A stretch of DNA of 64,000 nt from Candidatus Schekmanbacteria bacterium. GTDB lineage: Bacteria > CSSED10-310 > JACPHN01. The position numbers and the translations under genes were made by a program. Shown here one piece after another: positions 1 to 9,000 of the stretch. Within the stretch, counting starts at the first letter, position 1. Every line of letters begins with the position of its first letter. The stretch is from positions 51,419-115,418 of the forward strand of contig JACPHN010000082.1 of assembly GCA_016188575.1 (NCBI GenBank). The letters run 5' to 3'. A model generated the notes under the pieces. The model was not told the origin of the DNA, searched no databases, and was given only the letters and a program-made list of their open reading frames with translations.

Positions 1-1725
1 CTCGCGGGCAAGGAGGTCGAGCTCGAGCGCGTCGGGGGCCAGCCGAAGAGGATCCGCGAGGTCGGCGGATCCTTCGTACCGCCGCAGCGCGAGATCAGCG
101 AGGGTGGTCAGGACAGACCTCAGTCCGGTCGTGGCGGCGGCTCCCAGCCGCGCCGCCCCCAAGAGCCCCAGGAGCGGAGGGAGCGCGACATGCCTCGACG
201 GCAACCCGACTTCCACAACCCTTACAACTTCGTGCCTGCCCCTCCTCGGAACACGAGCGATGCCGACCTGGGCGATCAGCGCCCTGTCGACCACGATGCC
301 TTCCTCATGGACCGCTACTCGGGATCGATCCGTGTGCACATGACGGCGAAGACGCCTCTGCTGGTGCCCGACACCGAGCGCGCTCAGGAGAGAGCGAACG
401 GGCACAAGACCTTTCCGCTCCGCGTGGATGCGGACGGGAAGCCGCTCATCCCAGCCTCCAGCGTTCGCGGCATGCTCCGCTCGGCCTACGAGGCCGTCAC
501 CAACTCCCGCTTTGGGCGCTTCTCCGAGTCGCACAAGCAGAGGCTGAAGTATCGCCAGAGCCAGAGGCCGTTCAGTAAGGTCGACTACCCAGCGTCAGCC
601 TGGGACCTGCTCCACGATTCACTCCGGCCCGCTGCTGCCATCGATCAGCTCTCTCCGGCCGACCGGGTCTTCGGCTGGGTCAAGGTCGATGCGGACACGG
701 GATCGCGCTCGAGGGGCGAGCGCGTGGCGGCCCGAGGGCTCCTGCGCGTGGGGCCTGTGCGCTGCGAGTCGAGCACGGCTGATGCGGTGGAGAGGTTCGC
801 GGCTCCGGGTCTTCCGCTCGCCATCCTGTCGGCACCCAAGCCCCAGCAGGGTCGCTTCTATGTCGCTCGATCGCCGAATGGCGAGGCGCAGAGTGAAGAT
901 CTTTCCAAGCAGGACGCGGGCTACACGTTGGGCATGGGACTCCGCGGCCGAAAGGTGTATCCACATCAGACGAGCCTGCCCGACGGGCACTGGGACGATC
1001 CGACCGCGGACCGGACGCAGCAGCCGCATGGTACGCCCGCCCATCACCAGGAGTACCGGCGGCCCCTCAAGAACGGCCAGGAGCAGCGCGACGACCAGAA
1101 CCGATCGATCCTCGGCTGGGTCAAGCGCGGCGCGAAGTTCGGCTTCGACCTCCAAGTGCAGAACCTCTCGACGGTCGAGCTTGGCGCGCTCCTCTGGCTC
1201 CTCGGACTGCAGGAGGGCTGCTTCTTCCGCTTTGGTGGCGGCAAGCCGCTCGGCTTCGGAAGCGTGCGGCTCGAGGTCGTGTCTCTCGAGGTGCGAACCG
1301 GAACCGACCTTCGCGCGCGCTACGATGCGTGGCACGACGCGACACCGCCGAACGACCCACGCACGGATGCGCTGAACGCGTTCAGGGACGCCGTGGTGCG
1401 CGCCTATCCTCCGGCCGCCGGCGGCTTCGAGGGCGTAGCGTTCATCCGCACCTTCCTGACCGCCTGCCGCGGGCACGGGGACAACCTCCCGATCCATTAT
1501 CCCCGGGCCACGGCGGACGGACAGCCGGACCCCCCGAGCCCGGACGGCGAGTCCTTCAAGTGGTTCGTAGCGAACGAGCGGGACGGTGCGCGGCACGCGC
1601 TACGAGACCTCGCGAGCGATACGGGACTGCCCACGCTGCCGGAACGGATAGGAGGAGGCGGTGGAGGTCGTCCGCGCCAAGGCGGCGGTCCCCATCGCAA
1701 CCGTGGCGGAGGGGGAAGGCGTTGA
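1..1725 (+). CDS. CRISPR-associated RAMP superfamily protein (TIGR03986-like), 5' end outside window
   Basis: RAMP (Cas7/Cas5-type ferredoxin-fold) proteins bind crRNA or target RNA in type III effector complexes. Counting from the Met at base 190 (511 aa), the protein opens with the family-typical NPYNFVP (10-16). It continues with a TPLLVPD stretch and a PLIPASSVRGMLRSAYEAV block (85-103). The glycine-rich RAMP loop GGGKPLGFGSVRLEV lies near residue 350, and the C-terminus is a Gly/Arg tail. The reading frame stays open from 190 back to base 1 with no stop, so the true start is probably upstream and the first 63 codons belong to the gene. The stop overlaps a small downstream ORF. Family is recognised by motif; the exact subtype cannot be told because the rest of the locus is off the left edge. 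Confidence 0.8.
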   Translation, partial: LAGKEVELERVGGQPKRIREVGGSFVPPQREISEGGQDRPQSGRGGGSQPRRPQEPQERRERDMPRRQPDFHNPYNFVPAPPRNTSDADLGDQRPVDHDAFLMDRYSGSIRVHMTAKTPLLVPDTERAQERANGHKTFPLRVDADGKPLIPASSVRGMLRSAYEAVTNSRFGRFSESHKQRLKYRQSQRPFSKVDYPASAWDLLHDSLRPAAAIDQLSPADRVFGWVKVDADTGSRSRGERVAARGLLRVGPVRCESSTADAVERFAAPGLPLAILSAPKPQQGRFYVARSPNGEAQSEDLSKQDAGYTLGMGLRGRKVYPHQTSLPDGHWDDPTADRTQQPHGTPAHHQEYRRPLKNGQEQRDDQNRSILGWVKRGAKFGFDLQVQNLSTVELGALLWLLGLQEGCFFRFGGGKPLGFGSVRLEVVSLEVRTGTDLRARYDAWHDATPPNDPRTDALNAFRDAVVRAYPPAAGGFEGVAFIRTFLTACRGHGDNLPIHYPRATADGQPDPPSPDGESFKWFVANERDGARHALRDLASDTGLPTLPERIGGGGGGRPRQGGGPHRNRGGGGRR

Positions 1726-1793
1726 TGAGCCGTGCGATCACCTGCATCGTCCTCGCGAGCGGCGTGCTTCGGCTGGGAAAAGGCCAGCCATGA
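1725..1793 (+). CDS. 22-codon linking ORF between RAMP gene and AlbA-domain gene
   Basis: A 22-residue ORF starts in a TGATG overlap with the RAMP stop and ends in an ATGA overlap with the next gene. The peptide starts MSRAITCIVLASG and has no recognisable domain. It may be the truncated start of a lost CRISPR-associated gene, or only a coupling ORF that carries ribosomes to the AlbA gene. There is no clear Shine-Dalgarno of its own. Translation is plausible but unproven. Confidence 0.35.
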   Translation: MSRAITCIVLASGVLRLGKGQP

Positions 1794-3031
1794 ACCTCGC
1801 CGTGCTCGAACAGCTCATCGCTGGAGGCGAGTCGGAGACGCTCGAGCTCAAGAGGTCGACGGCGGATCTGCGCCGAGCCGGGGAGTCGCTGTGCGCGTTT
1901 CTCAACGGCGAGGGCGGTCAGGTCGTTATCGTCGTGGCGCCGGACGGGAAGATCAACGGCCAGCAGGTCATGGACAGCACGCTCCGCGACGTCGCGGCCA
2001 TGCTCGGGCGCTTCGAACCGCCCGCGCGGGTTGAGATGGACCGCGTCGACGTCCGGGAGGGGCGCGCGGTGATCGTGCTCGACGCTCCCTCGGCGAGGGA
2101 GCACGCCCCGTTCACCTTCGACGGGAAGGCGTATCGTCGCGTGGGCTCGACGACTACCGTGATGGCACAGGAGGAGTATGGGCGGCCCCTGCTCGATCGG
2201 AACCACAGCCGCCATCGCTGGGAGAACCAGCTCGCGGTGGGTCTCGGTCTCGACGACCTGGACCACGAGGAGATCCTGCGCACCCGCCAGACCGCCATCG
2301 ACCAGCGGCGCCTCTCGGCCGGCACGAGCATGGACGTCGGCGACATCCTCGACCGCCTCGGGCTACGCGTCGGCGGGAAGGTCACGCAAGCCGCACAGAT
2401 GCTCTACGGCACCAGGTTCTTGCCCGACTATCCGCAGGGGCTGCTCAAGCTCGGTCGTTTCCGCGGCACGAAGATCACTGGCGACATCCTGGACAACAAG
2501 CAGGAGCACATGCACGCCTTCGCGATGGTCCGCGAGGCGATCGCATGGCTCGACCGGACCTTGCCGCTGGCGGCCCACTTCCCCAAGGGCAGCATTTTTC
2601 GCGAGGATCGGCAGCCGGTGCCCCCCGAGGCGCTGCGCGAGGTGATCCTCAACGCGGTCATGCACCGCGACTGCAGCCGAGCCAGCTCCTACGTGGCGAT
2701 CGCTGTCTTCGACGATCGCATCGAGGTCCGCAGCGTCGGGGACTTCCCCACCGGAATCCGCGCCGAGATGCTCTCGGGCGACCACCCATCGATCCTTCGC
2801 AACCCGCTGATCGCGGGAGCGTTCCACCGGACCGGCGCCGTCGAGGTCTGGGGCCGGGGCACCAATCGCGTCATCGAAGCCTGCCGCGCCCGCGGCGTTG
2901 CTCTGCCCGAGTTCTCCGAGCTCGGGGGTGTCGTCACGGTGACTTTCAAGGCCGCCGTGGGGCCCAAGGCAGCGAAGGGACCAAGCTGGGACCAAGCTGG
3001 GCCTAAGCCGGGCTCAAGCGCAAGTGCTTGA
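1790..3031 (+). CDS. AlbA_2/Schlafen-type ATP-binding regulator (RecG-like), frame-shifted at its 3' end
   Basis: The 413-aa product begins MNLAVLEQLIAGGESETLELKRS, the usual opening of the AlbA_2 (Schlafen-AlbA) nucleic-acid binding domain (about 1-130). A central region follows, then a GHKL-like ATP-binding C-terminal part with LREVILNAVMHRDCS (about residue 283) and VWGRGTNRVIEACRARG (about residue 355). Such proteins are transcriptional regulators or helicase-related factors, often near defence loci. The start at 1790 was chosen because the AlbA_2 domain begins there; the open frame runs back to 1661 inside the RAMP gene. The frame ends in Pro/Ser/Ala-rich sequence just where homologues continue into a winged-helix tail. 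That tail is present in another frame at 3024-3239, so the gene looks disrupted by a 1-nt indel near base 3000. Confidence 0.75.
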   Translation: MNLAVLEQLIAGGESETLELKRSTADLRRAGESLCAFLNGEGGQVVIVVAPDGKINGQQVMDSTLRDVAAMLGRFEPPARVEMDRVDVREGRAVIVLDAPSAREHAPFTFDGKAYRRVGSTTTVMAQEEYGRPLLDRNHSRHRWENQLAVGLGLDDLDHEEILRTRQTAIDQRRLSAGTSMDVGDILDRLGLRVGGKVTQAAQMLYGTRFLPDYPQGLLKLGRFRGTKITGDILDNKQEHMHAFAMVREAIAWLDRTLPLAAHFPKGSIFREDRQPVPPEALREVILNAVMHRDCSRASSYVAIAVFDDRIEVRSVGDFPTGIRAEMLSGDHPSILRNPLIAGAFHRTGAVEVWGRGTNRVIEACRARGVALPEFSELGGVVTVTFKAAVGPKAAKGPSWDQAGPKPGSSASA

Positions 3032-3239
3032 GCTTGCAGCGACTCCTCGCTCTCTCCAAGAGCTCATGGAGCCCTCAGGCAGGACGAACAGGACCAAGTT
3101 CCGGGACCAAGTTCTGGCGCCATTACTGGAAGCGGGCCTTCTCGAGATGACGATCCCCGACAAACCTCGGAGCCCGCGACAGCAGTATCGGACGACGCCG
3201 GAAGGAGCGCGCCGCAGCGGACAGCGCGACCATCAGTGA
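3024..3239 (+). CDS. C-terminal winged-helix tail of the AlbA-domain protein, now in a different frame
   Basis: This 71-residue ORF contains SLQELMEPSGRTNRTKFRDQ followed by VLAPLLEAGLLEMTIPD and ending in QQYRTTPEGA. This is the winged-helix ending typical of AlbA_2/GHKL proteins. The same frame is open upstream to about base 3003 and reads LSRAQAQVLELA, so it fuses naturally to the preceding gene if one base is restored near 3000. The junction lies in a tandem GGGACCAAGCT repeat, a plausible slippage site. Probably not translated alone, unless the GTG at 3024 is used. Confidence 0.55.
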   Translation: MLELAATPRSLQELMEPSGRTNRTKFRDQVLAPLLEAGLLEMTIPDKPRSPRQQYRTTPEGARRSGQRDHQ

Positions 3240-3500
3240 GCTGGCGATTCCGGACGGACGACGGACGGCAGCAGGGCCTCCTGAAGTCGTCGTCGACGTA
3301 AACCAAGGGCCTCTTGCCCCAGCCGCAGAGGCAGCCGCCGTTGACCGAGGGGCCGTGCTCTCTCCCCCCTCTCCGCGTCGGAGAGCACGATCGGCCCCGA
3401 GAAGAGGCGCGGGCGGTACGCGGCGTGATCTCTGCCACCGCCGCGCCGAGAGCCGCCGCCGACCGGCTCTTGGCTGGTGCCTCGCAGAATGGAGAGGTAG

Positions 3501-3737
3501 TTTCGGAGCATAAGGGTAGACGTAGACCAGCTTCACCGGAGCGGCGCCCGATTTGGCGCCCCACTTGCCCTGTCCCACGGTTTCGCCCAGCAGAAGCCAG
3601 TTTTCGGCACCGATTGGCCGTTCTACCACCAGGCGATCCAGCTCGCGAAAGTTCTGCTGGCGACGGAAGGGAACGCGACGCTGCGACGTCTGGCGCTGTA
3701 CGGAAACGCCGCCCGGTTTTTCAGCCTGCCGGCGTAG
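3501..3737 (+). pseudogene. Amidohydrolase (COG2159-type) C-terminal remnant
   Basis: Read in the frame ending at the TAG of 3735-3737, the DNA encodes VFGTDWPFYHQAIQLAKVLL followed by ATEGNATLRRLALYGNAARFFSL. This matches the C-terminal end of TIM-barrel metal-dependent amidohydrolases, where GTDWP carries the catalytic Asp. An in-frame TAG at 3498-3500 closes the frame, and nothing upstream restores the metal-binding N-terminus. This is a decayed 3' fragment. The rest of 3240-3500 is GC-rich with no recognisable coding content. Confidence 0.55.
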
Positions 3738-3757
3738 CTGTCAGCCGTCGCCCCCGC

Positions 3758-4894
3758 CTACGCGTTGGCCGTCGCGCGGCTCTCTTTCCGAGCGCTGTCC
3801 GCTGTTGGGACTTCACCGTGGTAGTATCGACCGATGCGGTTGGCGATGAAAGCGTCGAAGCTCGCATCTTCTTGCTTGACGAAGCCGCGACGCGGCAGCA
3901 GGCCGCGCGCATGGAGGTCGACCATGGCGCACACCCCGGCCGCGGTCGTGAGCTGAATCGCGCTCCACCGGCGCCCCCCGATCTCCTGCGCATAGATCTT
4001 CCGCGCATAGGTTTCCTGCGTCAAGAAGCCCGCCTGCATGCCGGTAACAGTCACGAACACCAGCACCACATCCTGCGCCGTCATCGGCACGGCGGCCTCC
4101 AGGACGCTTTTGAGAATGTCGCGGTGCTCGCGGAGGTTGAGGTCCTCGAGCAGGATCTTGAGGATGTCGCGATGACCCGGGTAGCGAACCGTCTTGTAAT
4201 CCAGGGCGCGAACCTTCCCGGCATACGTCTCGCACAGAGTCCCGAGCCCGCCCGAGGTGTTGAACGCTTCGTAGTCGATGCCGTCGAGCGAAAAGCGCTC
4301 CAGCCCCTCGAGCGGCAGCAGCTCGCGCAGCGCACCGTCATGGATCGCCTCGCACGGATTGCAGTACTCGTTGATAAGCCCGTCCGTGCTCCACGTCAGG
4401 TTGTACTTGAGCGCGTTCGTCGGGTATTCGGGCAGTGCGCCGACGCGCATGCGCACGTCACGCAGGCTCTCGAAGCGCCGGCACAGGTGATGCGTAACGA
4501 TGGAGATGAAGCCCGGAGCGAGGCCACATTGGGGCGTGAATGAGGTTTCGGCGCTCGCGGCGAGCTGGCGGATGCGGCGCGTCGTTTCGACGTCCTCCGT
4601 GAGGTCGAAGTAGTGCAAACCTGCCTCCCGCGCCCGCTCGGCAACGCCGACGTTCAAATAGTAGGGCAGCGCGCTGATCACCGCGTCGTGTCCACTCATG
4701 GCGGCGCTGAGCGCGGCCGCATCGGCGACGTCCAGCGCCTGGCGCCTTACGCGTGTGCTTTCAGCGATCCGCCCGAGAGCGCTCTCCGTCGCGTCGGCAA
4801 CGGTAACCGCGTAGTCTCCGGTGAGGTCGAGCAGATGAGTGATCGCCGCGCCGATCTTTCCGGCGCCAAGCAGCAGGATACGCGTCAATGCCAT
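3758..4894 (-). CDS. Saccharopine dehydrogenase family oxidoreductase
   Basis: The 378-aa protein begins MALTRILLLGAGKIGAAI, a Rossmann GxGxxG NAD(P)-binding start. It continues with DVADAAALSAAMSGHDAVIS and ALPYYLNVGVAERAREAGLHY, the typical saccharopine dehydrogenase / lysine-ketoglutarate reductase domain. The C-terminal half (PGFISIVTHHL to the end) is the family catalytic/dimerisation domain. The start at 4894 is preceded by a strong GGGAGGT; the longer open frame to 4975 is ignored. The exact substrate is not evident. In-family alternatives include carboxynorspermidine or homospermidine-type enzymes. The gene stands alone, facing the amidohydrolase remnant. Confidence 0.85.
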   Translation of the reverse strand: MALTRILLLGAGKIGAAITHLLDLTGDYAVTVADATESALGRIAESTRVRRQALDVADAAALSAAMSGHDAVISALPYYLNVGVAERAREAGLHYFDLTEDVETTRRIRQLAASAETSFTPQCGLAPGFISIVTHHLCRRFESLRDVRMRVGALPEYPTNALKYNLTWSTDGLINEYCNPCEAIHDGALRELLPLEGLERFSLDGIDYEAFNTSGGLGTLCETYAGKVRALDYKTVRYPGHRDILKILLEDLNLREHRDILKSVLEAAVPMTAQDVVLVFVTVTGMQAGFLTQETYARKIYAQEIGGRRWSAIQLTTAAGVCAMVDLHARGLLPRRGFVKQEDASFDAFIANRIGRYYHGEVPTADSARKESRATANA

Positions 4895-5108
4895 GAGGAC
4901 CTCCCGTGGAACAAGCCCGTGCGGCGCCGTGACCTGGAGCACGGCTCTGCGCGGGCAGAATACGAGACTTGGCAAGACGGGTCAAGAGGCGCGGTTGCCC
5001 TGAATTCACCGCCCCCATCCCGATCACGGGGGCGCTCGGTGCCATTGTCCAGGCCTTCATCACGACGCTGAAGGCGATCGCGCACCAGGTGCTCGAAGCA
5101 CTATTGGC

Positions 5109-5137
5109 TTGACAAGGTAGCTACCAGAAGCTACCTA
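5109..5137 (+). promoter_or_regulatory. Promoter/operator of the Phd-VapC pair
   Basis: A perfect -35 TTGACA (5109-5114) lies 17 nt before TACCTA (5132-5137). The spacer carries an inverted repeat, GGTAGCT (5116-5122) and AGCTACC (5129-5135), a likely site for autorepression by the antitoxin. The predicted start of transcription falls within a base or two of the ATG at 5145, so the mRNA may be leaderless. Confidence 0.6.
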
Positions 5138-5144
5138 TACCCTC

Positions 5145-5432
5145 ATGCGCATCGTTGGGATCAAGATCCTGAAGAACAACCTGAGCGAGTACGTCCGCTT
5201 GGCGTCCCAGGGAGAAACCGTCCTCATTTCCGATCGCGATCGCGTCGTGGCTGAGCTGGTGCCGCCCCAAGCCTGTCGCGCCGAGCGGGTGAGCGATGCG
5301 GTACTGGTAGATCTGGTGCGCCATGGAATGCTAACTCCACCACTGCTACCGCCCTCGCAGCCGCCGCGGGCACGGGTGGTTGCGCCTCTGGCCCAGTTGC
5401 TCGGCGAGCTCGACGAGGACCGCAGCCGTTGA
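5145..5432 (+). CDS. Phd/YefM-family antitoxin
   Basis: The 95-residue protein opens MRIVGIKILKNNLSEYVRLA and continues with GETVLISDRDRVVAELVPP. This is the DNA-binding Phd/YefM fold that recognises a palindromic operator and autorepresses. The C-terminal half should wrap the toxin. The gene overlaps the next by 4 nt (TTGA), the usual coupling of a type II toxin-antitoxin operon. An inverted repeat sits in its promoter. No ribosome-binding site is visible between the promoter and the ATG. Confidence 0.85.
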   Translation: MRIVGIKILKNNLSEYVRLASQGETVLISDRDRVVAELVPPQACRAERVSDAVLVDLVRHGMLTPPLLPPSQPPRARVVAPLAQLLGELDEDRSR

Positions 5433-5821
5433 TCTATTTGGATACCTCGGTGGCGCTAGCTGAGTTGCTGGCGGAGGACCGCCGGCCGGACTCGACCCTG
5501 TGGACGGCTACTGTGGTATCTAGCCGCTTGCTGGAATACGAAGTCTGGACGCGCATCCATGGGCGCGGCCTGGCGAGCTCGCACGGGACGGTCGTGACCG
5601 AGCTTCTGGCCCGCGTGGCGTTTATCGAGCTGGTGCCGCTCGTATTGGCGAGAGCTCTCGAGCCATTTCCGATCCCGGTGCGTACCTTGGACGCGCTCCA
5701 TCTCGCATCGCTGGAGTTTCTGCGAGGACGACGGGTTGCCGTGGAGCTGGCCACCTTCGATGTGCGCATGGCCACCGCTGCGGTTGCACTGGGAATTCCG
5801 TTGGCTCCGAACTGCCCCTAG
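5429..5821 (+). CDS. vapC: PIN-domain toxin, VapC family
   Basis: 130-aa PIN ribonuclease. The N-terminal LDTSVALAELLAED gives the first catalytic Asp and the early acidic residue. LDALHLASLEFL (about 90-101) and ATFDVRM (about 109-115) carry the remaining acidic metal ligands. Partner antitoxin is immediately upstream with a 4-nt overlap; the start is TTG. VapC toxins cut tRNA or rRNA to halt translation; the specific target cannot be read from sequence. Confidence 0.85.
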   Translation: MIYLDTSVALAELLAEDRRPDSTLWTATVVSSRLLEYEVWTRIHGRGLASSHGTVVTELLARVAFIELVPLVLARALEPFPIPVRTLDALHLASLEFLRGRRVAVELATFDVRMATAAVALGIPLAPNCP

Positions 5822-6028
5822 CCAGTCCCCGGCGTTGCTGATTTCTGCCGCACAAGTGCTCGAAGAACCTGTGGTGGGAGTGGCGCAAAAGGCGGCTTGC
5901 GCTCAGCGAAACGATGCTTGACTTGGCGGCCGTCGCGTCGCTAGTACATATCCCACGGGGCGCGGCGAGCGCTGCTGGCGGGCGCCTCACGTCTTGCTCA
6001 TTACCAACCGCTTTTGCCGGAGCCTGCC

Positions 6029-9000
6029 ATGTCGCGCCGCCGAGTGCCGCAGTGTTGCGAATGCCCCCTGCGCTCGCACCGGACCCGGCGCGCTGGGGCC
6101 GCTCTCGCGGTGGTCGTCCTGCTCCTGCACGTGGCCGCCGCCGTGGCCGGCGCTGCACCGGTGATCACGGCGATCAGCCCGGCCAGTGGTTTTCCGGGAG
6201 ACGCGGTGGCGATTTCCGGCTCCGGGCTGCTCGACGTGAACCTGGTGCGATTCGGCGCGCTCGAGGTCGCCAGCTTCACCATCGCCGGCGACGACAGCAT
6301 CGTGGCAATTGTCCCACCCGAGGCGACAGGGGGGCCCATTGTCGTGCGCGGCGCCGGCAGCGAAGAGGCCGCCAGCTTGCCTTTTCGGGTTGGCCGGAGC
6401 ACCGGCGCCTTCGCCACTTCATGGTCTTCCGAGCCCACGGGGCTCGATATCGTCTCGACGGGACCGCTCGCCGGAACGATCCTGCTGCTCGACGGCGGCG
6501 GCGGCAGCGACACGGTCTTTCTCTTCGATCAGTCGGGACGCATGCTCGGTCATTTCGACCTCGACAACTTCGACGCGGGCACGGCGACGGGGCTTTGCTA
6601 CATCCCGAGCGGCCCGCAATCCGGAAACGTCGGCATTGTGGATGACTTCAAGAACGATGTCTTCTTTCGCGTGACGACCGGCGGCATATCCCCGGTGGCG
6701 CCTACGGCTATTGAGATGGATGGCACCTGGAGCAGCCTGTTGACGCTGAGCGACGTGGCGGTCCTCGGCACGGATCCCTATCGCCTGGCGCTGCTGCACG
6801 ATCAAATCGGCTCGGTCGTGGCAGGCAAGATCTACTTCGTCGAGCAGGACCAGACCGCGCCGCCGTTCGCCGGGGAAATTGATCTCGACGCGCTGAGCCC
6901 CGACATCCAGGCGCCGTCCGGGCTGACCTACGTCGGCGGCGGCGCGCAGGGGGGAATGCTCGCCGTGGTCGACAACGCCTCGACAGGCGGGAAGAAGATC
7001 TACTTCGTCGATCCGCAGGCGGGAACGCTTTCGTCGGTCGCGCCGAACCCGGTCTCGCTCGCGGCGCTCGATCTCGCCGATCCACAGGCGGTTGCGTACG
7101 TCGGCGCCGGCACCTACGCGGGGGCGCTCGCCGTCGCGGACCAGAGCGCCGACCGCGTCTATTTCGTAGACCAGGCAGGCGCGCTGCTGGGGGATTTCGG
7201 GGTGGCGGGGCCGGGGCTGATCTCTCCCGATGGCATCGGCTTTGCGCCCGCCGGTGATCACGCCGGGGAGCTTGCTATCGGTGACACCGCGACGGACGCG
7301 CTGGTCTATTTCGACGTGGGCGGCGCGGTGGCCGCCGCGGGATTCGACATGGGCGCGGTTACCGCGAAAACGGTACAGGGGGTCGGCTTTGTGGCCGACG
7401 ACGCTGCCGGAAACGTCATGCTCGTGGTGCCGCAGGAGGATCGTGTGTACTTCCGCGCTCAGGATGGCAGCGCGGGGAGCCTGACGCCGCTCGACACGGC
7501 CGCGGCCGGAGCCGTCGATCCCGAAGACGCCGACAGCGTGACGCGCGGGCCTCAGACCGGCCTCCTTGCCGTTGTTGATCGCACGCTCGATGCGATTCTC
7601 TTTTACGCCCCCACAGGCGAGCTCAGCAGCCGGCTCGACATGACCTCCGAGATTACGCAGCCGCGCGGCATCGCCTTCATCTCCTTCGGGGGGCTCAGCG
7701 GCACGTATGCCGTCGTGAACGAGGCCACCGGGGCGCGGGAGATCCACTTCGTCGATCCCACCGGGGCGGTGGTCCAGACCATCCCAGCGGGAGACGTGGC
7801 GGCGGGCGGGTTCGGTGCCGATCGCCCTCTGGATCTCGCCTTTGTCCTGTCCGGTGCCGAGCGCGGACGCCTCGCGCTGGTCAACGCGGAAACTGGCGAC
7901 GTCCCGCGCGTCATCTTCGTGCTTGCGGGCGCCAGCGATGCCGCGCTCAGCGGCGGTGGCACCGGCGGTGCAGAGGCGCTGACGATGAGCGCCCTCGAAA
8001 ACGGCGCCGCGTCAGCGCGAGCGATCTACACCGTGACACTCGCGGATTCCGGGCTGCACGATCGCGCCGGCACGAAGGTCGACGGTTTGCGTTTTCGATT
8101 TTCCCTTTCCGGAGGCATGTCGCCTGCCGAGCTCGTGTCCGGAGGGGCGCGGCTGGTCGTGGGCGAGCAGTCGTGGGAGACCGGCCGCGACGCGGGCATC
8201 GAGATCGTGGCTACTGGCGAGGCCGCTGCCGAGGTGCGGGCGGGCACCGTGGTCACGGGAGCCGTTGAGAACACGGGAACGGCGGATCTGTTCGACACGG
8301 GCGACGGCGGCGAGGCGACCGCGGTCCTGTCGATCTGGCTCGCGGCGAGCGGCGTCACGGACGGCGGCGCGATGTCGCTTGTGGTGGATGAAGGCGACGT
8401 CGATCTGGACGAGCACGGCAGCGACTTCAGCGATCCCGGCACCCAGGGGCTCCCGCTGTTGGCCATCGACGTGGAGGTGACGGCCACGGAGCTGCGTTTC
8501 GGGAGCGAGCCGGCCGACGTGGTGTCGGGTGCCCTGCTGTTGCCCGCACCGCTGATTCGCGCAACCGACGCGGCAGGGAATGTGGATCGCGACGTCGCCG
8601 AAGCGATTTCGCTCGGCCTGGCAGCGGGCGCCGGGACGCTGACCGGGACCCAGTCCCTGGCCATGGCCCAGGGCGTCGCGGACTTCGGGAGCTCGGCGCT
8701 TCGCTACCAGGCCGTGACGGACCGCGAGATCTTCGGTCTGCAGGCGGACGATGATGCCGGCGCCGGTGCGGATCTCGCTCCGGCGCTATCCTCAGCGCTC
8801 ACCGCCGACGTCGTCGCGGCGAGTCTGCGATTCGACGCGGAGCCCGGCACGGCCTTTGATGGCTTTCCGCTGGCGCCGGCACCGCTCGTCTCTGCCCGTG
8901 ACGCGGACGGCCTCATCGACCAGGACTTCGTGGAGCTCGTGAGCCTGTCGCTGCTCGGCGGAGCAGGAGAGCTCGCCGGGGAGGTGTCGCTGCCGGCCGT

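Noticed and set aside
619..1596. Long minus-strand frame opposite the RAMP gene
   Set aside because: Low-complexity Arg/Glu/Leu shadow with no family features; RAMP motifs lie on the plus strand.
3123..3629. 168-codon minus-strand frame (ENWLLLGETVGQGKWG)
   Set aside because: Overlaps the amidohydrolase remnant, whose GTDWP-to-FFSL match is stronger; the rest of the frame is Arg/Pro-rich shadow.
1..3750. CRISPR array near the RAMP gene
   Set aside because: No direct repeats with regular spacers are visible anywhere in the window; any array would be beyond the left edge.
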